Positions 1-5,971 of a DNA stretch of 7,181 nucleotides are shown here, in pieces. The DNA is from Clostridia bacterium (GTDB lineage: Bacteria > Bacillota_A > Clostridia > Lachnospirales > Lachnospiraceae), in NCBI GenBank assembly GCA_012515365.1, contig JAAYYM010000492.1:1-7181 (forward strand), written 5' to 3'. Each line of letters starts with the position of its first letter. Position 1 is the first letter of the stretch. The notes under the pieces are model-generated. The model had not been told where the DNA came from and did no database searches. It saw only the letters and a list, made by a program, of their open reading frames with translations. The position numbers and the translations under genes were made by a program.

Positions 1-465
1 CTGCTGATCACATTATGTGCACTAGTATGGAAGATTGCAGGATATTTTAAAAGAAACTGGATTGTTTATGTGATTGTTTTGATTGTGATCTTGACGACTA
101 ATGCGCTTGCATTTTTCAGTGAGGGTGTCTCTTATCTGTATCGTGATGATGGAGATGCAGCGAATGCAATTAATGAATATTATTCAGACTATGACTGTAT
201 TTATGTAACCAATAATTCAATGGGCTGGATTTCGAATAAGGATTACTATTTGCTAAAACAATTTCCAAGGGTATGCTTTGTAAAGGGTGAATCATTGGAA
301 GAACAAAAAAATCTTTTGGAACAGAATTGTGGAAAGGTAATTGTATTTGTTACAAAGGAATATGATCAAAAGGTTACTGCTGATCATATTATGAATATGC
401 TTGGCTATACGCAGTGTTCAGGCTTGTACGATACTGGTAACTCGATGTCATATGCGATTTATTAG
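1..465 (+). CDS. C-terminal part of a multi-pass membrane protein, possibly a GT-C (GT39-like) glycosyltransferase
   Basis: The reading frame is open from the first base and ends at TAG 463-465, so this is the last 154 residues of a longer gene that begins upstream. The visible part starts with a hydrophobic stretch (about residues 1-14), a short basic loop (KRN) and a second membrane segment (about 21-39, VYVIVLIVILTT). A soluble tail of about 110 residues follows, with alternating strand- and helix-like segments (DCIYVTNN, KVIVFVTKEY). Several membrane segments followed by a soluble extracytoplasmic C-terminal domain is the layout of dolichyl/undecaprenyl-phosphate-sugar-dependent GT-C enzymes such as the PMT/ArnT (GT39) group. 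That assignment is inference, because the catalytic N-terminal half is outside the window. The internal ATG at 70 is not a likely start, since the frame continues upstream without an SD there. A membrane glycosyltransferase would suit the glycosylation genes downstream, but a terminator separates them. Confidence 0.6.
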   Translation: MLITLCALVWKIAGYFKRNWIVYVIVLIVILTTNALAFFSEGVSYLYRDDGDAANAINEYYSDYDCIYVTNNSMGWISNKDYYLLKQFPRVCFVKGESLEEQKNLLEQNCGKVIVFVTKEYDQKVTADHIMNMLGYTQCSGLYDTGNSMSYAIY

Positions 466-472
466 AGGGTAG

Positions 473-498
473 AGAGTCTGATAAAAGAGTCTGACAAA
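473..498. repeat. 13-bp tandem direct repeat downstream of the first gene
   Basis: AGAGTCTGATAAA (473-485) is followed without a gap by AGAGTCTGACAAA (486-498), with one mismatch. A weaker partial echo (AGAGTATCA) follows a few bases later. It lies between the stop of the first gene and the terminator hairpin. It could be a replication-slippage duplication in the 3' untranslated region, and no function is evident. Confidence 0.7.
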
Positions 499-526
499 AA
501 GAAAGAGTATCAGTTGATTTATTTTG

Positions 527-556
527 CTCCGGAGCGTTTACATTCTCCGGAGTTTT
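527..556 (+). terminator. Intrinsic terminator after the partial membrane-protein gene
   Basis: CTCCGGAG (527-534) and a second CTCCGGAG (545-552) are separated by a 10-base loop. The 8-mer is self-complementary, so the two copies pair as a GC-rich 8-bp stem, followed directly by TTTT (553-556). The T tract is short, so termination may be partial. It sits 61 bases after the stop of the first gene. Confidence 0.7.
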
Positions 557-582
557 GCTACTGATTTTTAGTTGCTTATACT
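555..582 (+). promoter_or_regulatory. Candidate sigma-A promoter for the acetyltransferase gene
   Basis: TTGCTA (555-560) could serve as a -35 and TATACT (577-582) as a -10, with a 16-base spacer. They match the TTGACA/TATAAT consensus at 4 and 5 of 6 positions. The -35 overlaps the tail of the upstream terminator, so the next gene would be transcribed independently. A 5' leader of about 60 bases would precede the ATG at 651. This is a by-eye match in AT-rich DNA. Confidence 0.4.
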
Positions 583-650
583 TTGCTATTTATGTGACAA
601 AAAAATGAGAGTACATACAGAAAAGTAAATATTGAATGAGGTGACAGGTT

Positions 651-1193
651 ATGATGGAAGAAGATCAAATTTTTTTGGCTGATCCTGGCGAGTTTACAGG
701 GCGAGAAATTGAGAAATATAGAGAGGAACATTTTGTGGCAGGAGAATTTGAGATCCATGGAAGTGCATTACTTGGGCAGGCACCTTCCTATATAGAATGG
801 CTGGATCAGCTTAAAAAGAATGCTGATGAAGCAACGGTAGATCCAAGTTGGGTAATATCATCCACTTTTTTTGCCGTTAGAGAGCGTGATCACAGAATCA
901 TAGGGATGCTCGATATCCGCCATACCTTAAATGATTTTCTGAGAGAATATGGTGGGCATGTGGGATATGGCGTGAGACCAAGTGAAAGACGTAAAGGATA
1001 CGCGGCGAAGATTTTAGAGCAGGGGATTGCTTATTCCAGATTGATTGGACGAGAACGCATTATGCTGGCCTGCTATTCAGATAATCTTCCCTCAAAAAAG
1101 ACCATTCTTCACTGTGGAGGCATTTTAGAGAGAACTTTTGAGTATGAACATGATAAAACAGTAGAAGTTTACTGGATTGATACAAAGCTTTAA
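651..1193 (+). CDS. GNAT family N-acetyltransferase
   Basis: This 180-residue protein is expected to be a cytosolic acetyl-CoA-dependent N-acyltransferase. The central and C-terminal parts carry the GNAT fold signature. A strand pair (about residues 72-90, STFFAVRERD then IIGMLDIR) leads into GHVGYGVRPSERRKGYA at about 102-118, where R113-x-x-G116-x-A118 is the motif A pyrophosphate-binding loop (Q/R-x-x-G-x-G/A). A motif-B-like segment with D144, N145, K149-K150 and GG 156-157 follows. The length and the N-terminal helical extension (about 1-60, with a PSYIEWL segment) resemble the COG3981 'predicted acetyltransferase' group, from memory. The substrate is unknown. The ATG at 651 has GAGGTG (638-643) 7 bases upstream; the second ATG at 654 is also possible. 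The gene appears monocistronic, with a terminator and promoter before it and a hairpin over its stop. Confidence 0.9.
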   Translation: MMEEDQIFLADPGEFTGREIEKYREEHFVAGEFEIHGSALLGQAPSYIEWLDQLKKNADEATVDPSWVISSTFFAVRERDHRIIGMLDIRHTLNDFLREYGGHVGYGVRPSERRKGYAAKILEQGIAYSRLIGRERIMLACYSDNLPSKKTILHCGGILERTFEYEHDKTVEVYWIDTKL

Positions 1194-1206
1194 TATAAAA
1201 GCTTTG
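1183..1206 (+). terminator. Hairpin overlapping the acetyltransferase stop codon, weak terminator candidate
   Basis: CAAAGCTTT (1183-1191) pairs perfectly with AAAGCTTTG (1198-1206) around a six-base AATATA loop. The TAA stop (1191-1193) starts at the last base of the left arm. The stem is AT-rich and no T run follows, so it may act as an mRNA 3'-end stabiliser or a weak terminator instead of an efficient one. Confidence 0.35.
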
Positions 1207-1327
1207 ATAGAACTTTATATACATACAAACGCAGATTGAGTTGTCCGTAAAATGGGACACCTTATGGTTTATCCTTTATCCATACACAAAATAAATCATT
1301 ATTATTCAGTGAAGGATGGGGATTGCC

Positions 1328-1816
1328 ATGAATCAAAGAACTGTTAGAACAAACAAAAAGAACAACATTAAGAGAAACATTAAGAACAACGTTAAGAAAT
1401 GTATCTGCATGAGCATAACGGGTATTTTATGTGTTATGATTGTAATGATAGTGATGGTGACACAGGCATCAGGCGGTGAAATTAAGAATGGTTCAGAAAC
1501 TGACAAGGAGTATTTATCAGGCAGTATGTCAGTAGTGAAGAAGTCTGTATTCAGTGATGAGAGCGTGGAACAATATGAGAGCAGATATTTAAAAGAGATC
1601 AGGACGATTTTGTGCAGTCAGTTTTTAAGCAATTCAGGCATTAATATGACAAAAGTATTGTGTGATAATGGTGAAAGAGAGTATAATATATCCATATATC
1701 ATGATCAGATTCAAAAGATGACAAATAAACAAAGGGAGAATCTCAAGGCACAGTTAGAACAGGTTTCCTTTGCAGAAGGTACATGTGCAGTTCATATAGA
1801 ATTTATTGAGCTATGA
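1328..1816 (+). CDS. Single-pass membrane-anchored protein of unknown function
   Basis: A 162-residue protein whose family I do not recognise. It has a very basic N terminus (residues 1-24) with a four-residue tandem repeat, one hydrophobic segment (about 25-45, rich in Met, Ile and Val), and a mostly soluble part of about 115 residues expected outside the membrane. The last ~75 residues look like a compact alpha-beta domain: a helix (YLKEIRTILC), a strand with NMTKV, a strand EYNISIY, a helix (KQRENLKAQLEQV) and a final strand AVHIEFIEL. This pattern loosely recalls the ring-building folds of sporulation and secretion proteins, a shape-level impression only. The ATG at 1328 is preferred because GGGGA (1318-1322) lies 5 bases upstream; an in-frame ATG at 1316 has GAAGG directly against it. 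The next gene starts 18 bases after the stop, so the two are probably co-transcribed. Confidence 0.75.
   Translation: MNQRTVRTNKKNNIKRNIKNNVKKCICMSITGILCVMIVMIVMVTQASGGEIKNGSETDKEYLSGSMSVVKKSVFSDESVEQYESRYLKEIRTILCSQFLSNSGINMTKVLCDNGEREYNISIYHDQIQKMTNKQRENLKAQLEQVSFAEGTCAVHIEFIEL
1352..1399 (+). repeat. In-frame 12-bp tandem repeat encoding N-x-K-x units
   Basis: Four consecutive 12-base units share the pattern AAC-xxT/A-AAG-xxx: AACAAAAAGAAC, AACATTAAGAGA, AACATTAAGAAC and AACGTTAAGAAA. They are in frame and encode NKKN, NIKR, NIKN and NVKK, residues 9-24, directly before the membrane segment. Copies 2-4 share AAC(A/G)TTAAG. Because the unit is a multiple of three, copy-number change would lengthen or shorten the basic tail without a frameshift. 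Confidence 0.85.
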
Positions 1817-1834
1817 GAGAACTCTGGAAAAAGA

Positions 1835-2437
1835 GTGATAAACGTGAAAGTATTTGAGAAAATAATGCTGATCCTTGGCGGAATTATTTTAGTGCCTACC
1901 ACAGCATTGATTGGATTTATTTTATATTCAGAGGCATCAGGGATTACACCGAATCCAATTGAGCTGCCGGCATGGATGCAGGCAAAAGATGCAGAAGAAA
2001 AAGAGCAAATCTCAGCCAACCAAATTTCGGATAATCAGGATGGAGCAACAGCTGCAGGAAATGCAGATATAGATGGAGCATTGTCGGACAATCAGACATT
2101 AGATCAAAGTGTATCCACCAATCAGACCATTCAAATGATCTACACCAATGAGACGACTCCGGCTGCGACTGTTTCCGGTGACGAGCCGGCAGACTATGAT
2201 GCGGGTATGGATTCTGAGACAGAGCAGGTATCGACAGAAGATTCTTTAGCAGATACACCGATAGATGATACGATGCAGTCCGGCGAGGATGAAAGCATGC
2301 AGGTGTGGGTTAATGAGGACAGGAAGTACTATCATAATGTACAGAGTTGTAAAGATACCCATAATAGTAGTACAATTACATTAAAAGAAGCAAAAAATAT
2401 GGGCTATAAACAGTGCCCAGACTGCTGGCAGGATTAA
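1835..2437 (+). CDS. Membrane-anchored protein with acidic linker and C-terminal His/Cys motif
   Basis: A 200-residue protein of unknown function. One N-terminal membrane segment (about residues 11-31, IMLILGGIILVPTTALIGF) is followed by a proline-bearing stretch. A long low-complexity linker (about 50-155), rich in Asp, Glu, Thr, Ser, Asn and Gln with repeated NQ units, should be disordered and outside the membrane. The last ~44 residues are compact: KYYHNVQSC, then TITLKEAKNMGYKQCPDCW. H167, C172, C194 and C197 form an H-x4-C ... C-x2-C set, similar in layout to the small Ada-like metal-binding tails found on many surface proteins of Clostridia. Zinc binding is inferred from spacing only. 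The start is taken as GTG 1835 with GGAAAAAG just upstream; GTG 1844 is nearly as good and would remove three residues. It follows the preceding membrane-protein gene by 18 bases and probably forms a pair with it. Confidence 0.75.
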   Translation: MINVKVFEKIMLILGGIILVPTTALIGFILYSEASGITPNPIELPAWMQAKDAEEKEQISANQISDNQDGATAAGNADIDGALSDNQTLDQSVSTNQTIQMIYTNETTPAATVSGDEPADYDAGMDSETEQVSTEDSLADTPIDDTMQSGEDESMQVWVNEDRKYYHNVQSCKDTHNSSTITLKEAKNMGYKQCPDCWQD

Positions 2438-2473
2438 TGATCAGATTATCCGGCAGCTAATCGAAACTGATCA
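2438..2473 (+). other. Bulged hairpin directly after the stop codon
   Basis: TGATCAG (2438-2444) pairs with CTGATCA (2467-2473), and ATTA (2445-2448) pairs with TAAT (2458-2461). This gives up to 11 bp with a five-base bulge (2462-2466) and a nine-base loop. It begins immediately after the TAA of the preceding gene. There is no T tract, so it is not a standard intrinsic terminator. It may mark the 3' end of the upstream transcript or be a processing or protein-binding site. Confidence 0.35.
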
Positions 2474-2520
2474 ACAATCACGACAACAATAAACATGAAC
2501 AATCACGACAATAAATAAAC
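2473..2520. repeat. Imperfect ~23-bp tandem repeat upstream of the glycerate kinase start
   Basis: AACAATCACGACAA occurs exactly at 2473-2486 and again at 2498-2511, a period of 25 bp. Each copy continues into a near-identical tail, CAATAAAC (2487-2494) and TAAATAAAC (2512-2520). The second copy ends 5 bases before the GGAG ribosome binding site. The placement would suit an operator or a leader RNA element, but it may be a slippage duplication. I see no strong -35/-10 pair within it. Confidence 0.7.
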
Positions 2521-2534
2521 TGAATGGAGACGAT

Positions 2535-3674
2535 ATGAAAGTATTAATTGCGATTGACTCGTTAAAAGGAAGCTTATCATCATTAGAAGCAGGTGCAGCG
2601 ATCAAAGAAGGCATTAGCAAAGTAGAACCAGATGCTAAAATCATGGTCAGACCACTTGCAGATGGAGGCGAAGGCACGGTAGATGCACTCGTATCCGGTA
2701 TGGGTGGAAAAATAATATCCGTAAATGTGACAGGACCTTTAGGTGAAAAGGTCGATGCCAGATATGGCATGATAGAAGCGAAAAAGCTTGCAGTCATGGA
2801 AATGGCAGCAGCTGCCGGGATTACGATGGTACCACAGTCAAAAAGAAATCCCAAAAATACTACAACCTATGGTGTTGGTGAAATGATCATGGATGCTGTA
2901 TCACGTGGGTGTCGCGACTTTATCATCGGGATCGGCGGAAGTGCGACGACAGATGGTGGTATGGGAATGCTTGAGGCTATGGGAGTCCGTTTTTATAATG
3001 AAGATGGAGAGCTGTTGGGTCCTTATGGCCTTGACATGTTAAGAGTAGCAAAGGTTGATATTTCTCAAATGGATGAAGCACTGAAGGAATGCCATTTCAG
3101 AATTGCATGTGACGTCGAAAATCCTTTGTGTGGTGAAATGGGAGCAGCATATGTGTATGGACCTCAAAAAGGGGCAACTAAGCAGATTGTAGAACAGCTT
3201 GATCAAGGATTAAAACGATATGCAGATGTCGTAAAGAGCCAGCTGTCACTGGATCATATCAATACCCCCGGTACAGGAGCTGCCGGAGGACTTGGTTATG
3301 CATTTGTTACATTCTTAAACGGAACATTGGAGCCCGGAATCTCTATCATTTTAGATGTGGTAGATTTAGAAAAGGATATCCTTGATGCCGACTTTGTTAT
3401 AACCGGTGAAGGCAAGCTGGATGCACAGACAGCGATGGGAAAAGCTCCGGCAGGTGTGGCAAAATTAGCTAAAAAGCATAATAAAATCGTGATTGCATTT
3501 TGTGGAGCTGCTGCAGAGGATGCACTTGAGTGTAATAAGGCGGGAATGGATGCTTATTTCCCGATTTTAAGATATCCGATGTCATTGGAAGAGGCGATGG
3601 ATAAAGAGCACGCCAGAAAGAATATCAAATATACAGCAGAACAGGTCTTTCGTCTGATTCGCGCGCTCAGATGA
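2535..3674 (+). CDS. glxK: Glycerate kinase (GlxK/GarK family)
   Basis: A 379-residue cytosolic kinase that phosphorylates D-glycerate with ATP. Members of this family (Pfam Gly_kinase, TIGR00045) mostly yield 2-phosphoglycerate, which enters glycolysis through enolase. The length matches the usual 375-385. The family signature is complete: N-terminal IAIDSLKGSLS (5-15), LADGGEGT (41-48), GIGGSATTDGGMGML (132-146), DVENPLCG (193-200), TPGTGAAGGLGYA (244-256) and TGEGKLDAQTAMGKAP (290-305). ATG 2535 has GGAG (2526-2529) 5 bases upstream. The start follows an AT-rich intergenic stretch with a tandem repeat, and the next gene begins 29 bases after the stop with no terminator between. It therefore seems to head the operon that continues into the glycosylation genes. 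Its place there is not explained by known flagellin glycosylation. Supplying 2-phosphoglycerate, and so PEP, to the synthase at the end of the unit is a speculative link. Confidence 0.95.
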   Translation: MKVLIAIDSLKGSLSSLEAGAAIKEGISKVEPDAKIMVRPLADGGEGTVDALVSGMGGKIISVNVTGPLGEKVDARYGMIEAKKLAVMEMAAAAGITMVPQSKRNPKNTTTYGVGEMIMDAVSRGCRDFIIGIGGSATTDGGMGMLEAMGVRFYNEDGELLGPYGLDMLRVAKVDISQMDEALKECHFRIACDVENPLCGEMGAAYVYGPQKGATKQIVEQLDQGLKRYADVVKSQLSLDHINTPGTGAAGGLGYAFVTFLNGTLEPGISIILDVVDLEKDILDADFVITGEGKLDAQTAMGKAPAGVAKLAKKHNKIVIAFCGAAAEDALECNKAGMDAYFPILRYPMSLEEAMDKEHARKNIKYTAEQVFRLIRALR

Positions 3675-3703
3675 TAGATCAATTCCAATAGGTGGTGAAA
3701 CAG

Positions 3704-4042
3704 ATGAATCAATTATACACGGATGTCGGAAAATTGATCAATATATTGGAGGAGCTGTCAGTCTGTGTGGTAGGAAATCAGTTTGAAACCTACGATGAGA
3801 CTATGGCTTCTTTTTCATGCATGATGGGAGATGTATTTCCAAGAATTATTGCATCTTATATGAAACCGGAATTCGCTCAGGTAGCTGCGGATGGTGCATA
3901 CTGGAAGGATCAGCTTGCACGCATCCTGTCAGTGATGCAGGCAAGAGATCAATTCCAATTTCTAGATGTCATGCTGTTTGAGACAAAAGGAAATCTGATT
4001 TTATATCAAGATATGATCAAAGAGATGGAGATTGATCTATGA
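3704..4042 (+). CDS. Small helical protein of unknown function, coupled to the Maf gene
   Basis: A 112-residue protein that I do not recognise. It has no signal peptide and no convincing membrane segment, and it is predicted cytosolic and mostly alpha-helical: a leading helix (LYTDVGKLINILEELSVCVV), two central helices around DETMASFSCMMGDVFPRII and YWKDQLARILSVMQARD, and an acidic C-terminal helix (LILYQDMIKEMEIDL). Met and acidic residues are plentiful. The ATG at 3704 is chosen because AGGTGG (3690-3695) stands 8 bases upstream; in-frame GTGs at 3692 and 3695 lie inside that site and are unlikely starts. Its TGA overlaps the ATG of the Maf gene by four bases (ATGA, 4039-4042), which implies translational coupling and similar stoichiometry. 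A helper or partner of Maf, or a flagellin-chaperone-like protein, is a reasonable inference from position, size and helicity, but no motif proves it. Confidence 0.85.
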   Translation: MNQLYTDVGKLINILEELSVCVVGNQFETYDETMASFSCMMGDVFPRIIASYMKPEFAQVAADGAYWKDQLARILSVMQARDQFQFLDVMLFETKGNLILYQDMIKEMEIDL

Positions 4043-5892
4043 GCAATCAACTATTAAAAGAAAATCTGGATATCATACGCGAGTATCATCCCCTGCTGGA
4101 TGCAATGTTTCAATCTGAAAACATATCGGTCAGAGCAGATATTCAGGTTGGAATAGAAGAGGTATGTGATAAAAAGGTATTGTTTGCACGTATGGGAGAA
4201 GAGACCTTTCAGCTTGATACGTTATATGATTCGAATGAACTTGTAAATTTATGGTTTGACCATTTAGGGAAAATTTATCTGAATGCAAAATTGCTCATAT
4301 TTGGGCTTGGCAATGGCATGTTTGTCAGAAAACTGCTTGAGTGTACATCAGAGGATGTCCGTGTGATCGTATATGAACCGAATCTTCAAATTCTGTCAAA
4401 AGTAATCGAAGAGTTCGATTTGACCGATATATTAAGAAACCAGAGATTGCTGTTGATTGTGGAGGGTATGAACAACAATACGATCGAAGAAAATTATTAT
4501 GGGGAGCTTAATTATACAGATCTGGAAACGTTTATATACAGAAGTTATTTAAACTATAACCGTTTGTACCAGAACGAATATTTTGCTTATATGGAAGCTT
4601 TACAGAATGTGTGCTCCTCTATTAATTCAACTCAAGATGTCATTGGACGTTATGGTGAAATTTATTATCAGAATACCTTTCAAAATATGGACTTCTTTAT
4701 TAAAAGCAAATCCCTGCAGAATTTATATCAACTGCTTCCAAAGGATGTTCCAGCTATTATAGTAGCAGCAGGTCCTTCACTGGATAAGAATGTGACGGAG
4801 CTTAAAAAGGCGAAAGGTAAGGCATTCATTGTTGCAGTAGATACTGCATTGACACCACTTATTAAAAGCGGAATCATCCCTGATATCTGTATCAGCATTG
4901 ATGGGAAAAAGCAGACCTGGCATTTCAAAGATCCTGCGACGCATGAGATCCCATTGGTATGTTATCTGCTTAGTCATGCACAGATCCTTAAGGAACATAC
5001 GGCAGAGAAATTCTTTTTGAATGATATCAATCATCATGTTCAGCACTTTTTATCAGGCAAAAATAAAGTACTGCCTATCATATCAAGCGGTGGCTCTGTT
5101 GCCAATGATGCATTTTCTCTGGTACAGCTATTAGGATTTACGACCATCATTCTGATCGGACAGGATCTGGCATTGACTGGTAATAAATCTCATGCTGACG
5201 CTACCTTATGCGGACAGCTTAAATGGACGGCAGACCGTTTTGATGATCTGATCGAAGTAGAGGGGATCGATGGCAAACCGGTGTTATCAAAGGGTGAGTA
5301 TCGATTATACTGCCGTTGGTTCGAGGAGCAGATCCGCAAATATCCGGAACTAAAGGTCATAGATGCAACAGAAGGTGGAGCAAAGATCCATGGAACACTG
5401 ATACAGACTCTTTCTGAGACGATTGAAGAGGAATGCAAAAAAGAAGTGGATTTTCAAAACATCATTGCCAGGACGCAAGACTACTTTAGTGATGAAGAAA
5501 AAACAGATTTTATACAATACCTTTTAAAGCTTCCGGAAGAGATGGAGACAGCTCTTAAGGATGTCAAAAAAGGAATCGCAGATTATATCAGGATGCAGGA
5601 AATTGTATATAAGGACAAATATCGTGGAAATGAATTAAAGAAGCTGTTTCAGGAAACTTCCCAGATTGGAGAACGACTGGAGGCAAATCCGGCACTTGAC
5701 TATGTCAGAAACCGTATCCAGCAGCAGACGACCGATTTGCTTAAGACGATCTACATGACAGAAGAGGATGAAAGAAGTGAACTTTTGGCCGGCTGTCAAA
5801 AGGGAATCCAGTATTTGAAAATCATGGAACAGGATTTGATCAAGGTAATCCCTGATATCAGGGCAAAGCTGGAGAGATACAAGAACGAATAG
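4039..5892 (+). CDS. Maf/MptE-like (DUF115) flagellin glycosyltransferase, motility accessory factor
   Basis: A 617-residue cytosolic protein of the Maf family (6-hydroxymethylpterin-pyrophosphokinase MptE-like domain, former DUF115). In Campylobacter, Helicobacter, Aeromonas and some Gram-positives these proteins are required for attaching nonulosonic acids to flagellin Ser/Thr. The N-terminal region (about 1-200) has a Rossmann-like segment with LIFGLGNGMF (86-95) and YEP 112-114. The central domain (about 230-400) has IIVAAGPSLDKN (240-251), AVDTALTPLI (266-275), GIIPDICISID (278-288), SSGGSVANDA (349-358) and GQDLALTG (374-381), typical of the fold. The C-terminal ~150 residues (about 465-617) are helical and charged. 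The start overlaps the upstream stop (ATGA), with GGAG (4027-4030) 8 bases before it. A nonulosonate synthase follows 79 bases later, supporting a flagellin-modification role. The donor sugar cannot be told from sequence, and no flagellin gene is in view. Confidence 0.9.
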   Translation: MSNQLLKENLDIIREYHPLLDAMFQSENISVRADIQVGIEEVCDKKVLFARMGEETFQLDTLYDSNELVNLWFDHLGKIYLNAKLLIFGLGNGMFVRKLLECTSEDVRVIVYEPNLQILSKVIEEFDLTDILRNQRLLLIVEGMNNNTIEENYYGELNYTDLETFIYRSYLNYNRLYQNEYFAYMEALQNVCSSINSTQDVIGRYGEIYYQNTFQNMDFFIKSKSLQNLYQLLPKDVPAIIVAAGPSLDKNVTELKKAKGKAFIVAVDTALTPLIKSGIIPDICISIDGKKQTWHFKDPATHEIPLVCYLLSHAQILKEHTAEKFFLNDINHHVQHFLSGKNKVLPIISSGGSVANDAFSLVQLLGFTTIILIGQDLALTGNKSHADATLCGQLKWTADRFDDLIEVEGIDGKPVLSKGEYRLYCRWFEEQIRKYPELKVIDATEGGAKIHGTLIQTLSETIEEECKKEVDFQNIIARTQDYFSDEEKTDFIQYLLKLPEEMETALKDVKKGIADYIRMQEIVYKDKYRGNELKKLFQETSQIGERLEANPALDYVRNRIQQQTTDLLKTIYMTEEDERSELLAGCQKGIQYLKIMEQDLIKVIPDIRAKLERYKNE

Positions 5893-5971
5893 ATAAAAAA
5901 AGAATAGATATAGGAATTGATCCATACAGAGGTGTGAAACAGTAACATACTAAGAAAACGGGGTGGTACAT
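5893..5971 (+). promoter_or_regulatory. 79-base leader of the synthase gene with two SD-like sites
   Basis: The gap between the Maf stop and the next ATG has no terminator-like hairpin. It holds AGGTGTGAAACAG (5930-5942), which nearly repeats AGGTGGTGAAACAG (3690-3703) at the start of the 112-residue gene. Here it would only support a three-codon GTG-AAA-CAG-TAA frame (5934-5945). The working ribosome binding site of the synthase is GGGGTGG (5960-5966), 5 bases before ATG 5972. Confidence 0.4.

Noticed and set aside
651..1193. The GNAT enzyme as PseH or another acetyltransferase of the nonulosonate pathway
   Set aside because: It is separated from the Maf/NeuB genes by more than 1 kb, appears to have its own promoter, and its N-terminal extension suggests the COG3981-like group. 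Nothing ties it to sugar substrates.
1241..1268. A sigma-A promoter (TTGTCC, 16 bases, TATGGT) before the membrane-protein pair
   Set aside because: Only four of six matches in each box and an overlapping small inverted repeat; too weak to annotate, although some promoter probably lies in this gap.
1222..1288. SigE/SigK-like -10 boxes (CATACAAA at 1222-1229, CATACACA at 1281-1288) that might indicate sporulation control of the next gene
   Set aside because: No matching -35 element at the proper distance could be found for either, and such AT-rich octamers arise often by chance.
1316..1327. An earlier ATG start at 1316 for the membrane-anchored protein
   Set aside because: The purine-rich GAAGG touches this codon, leaving no spacing; ATG 1328 has GGGGA at 5 bases.
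2471..2854. A 127-codon antisense frame over the start of glycerate kinase, and similar minus-strand frames at 1792-2258, 4728-5046, 5190-5438 and 5635-6043
   Set aside because: All lie opposite strongly supported coding regions, have no convincing ribosome binding sites or recognisable domains, and show composition expected of antisense frames.
4039..5892. A true 6-hydroxymethylpterin pyrophosphokinase (MptE)
   Set aside because: Archaeal MptE is much shorter. The 617-residue length, N- and C-terminal regions and NeuB neighbour fit the Maf family, which only shares the fold.
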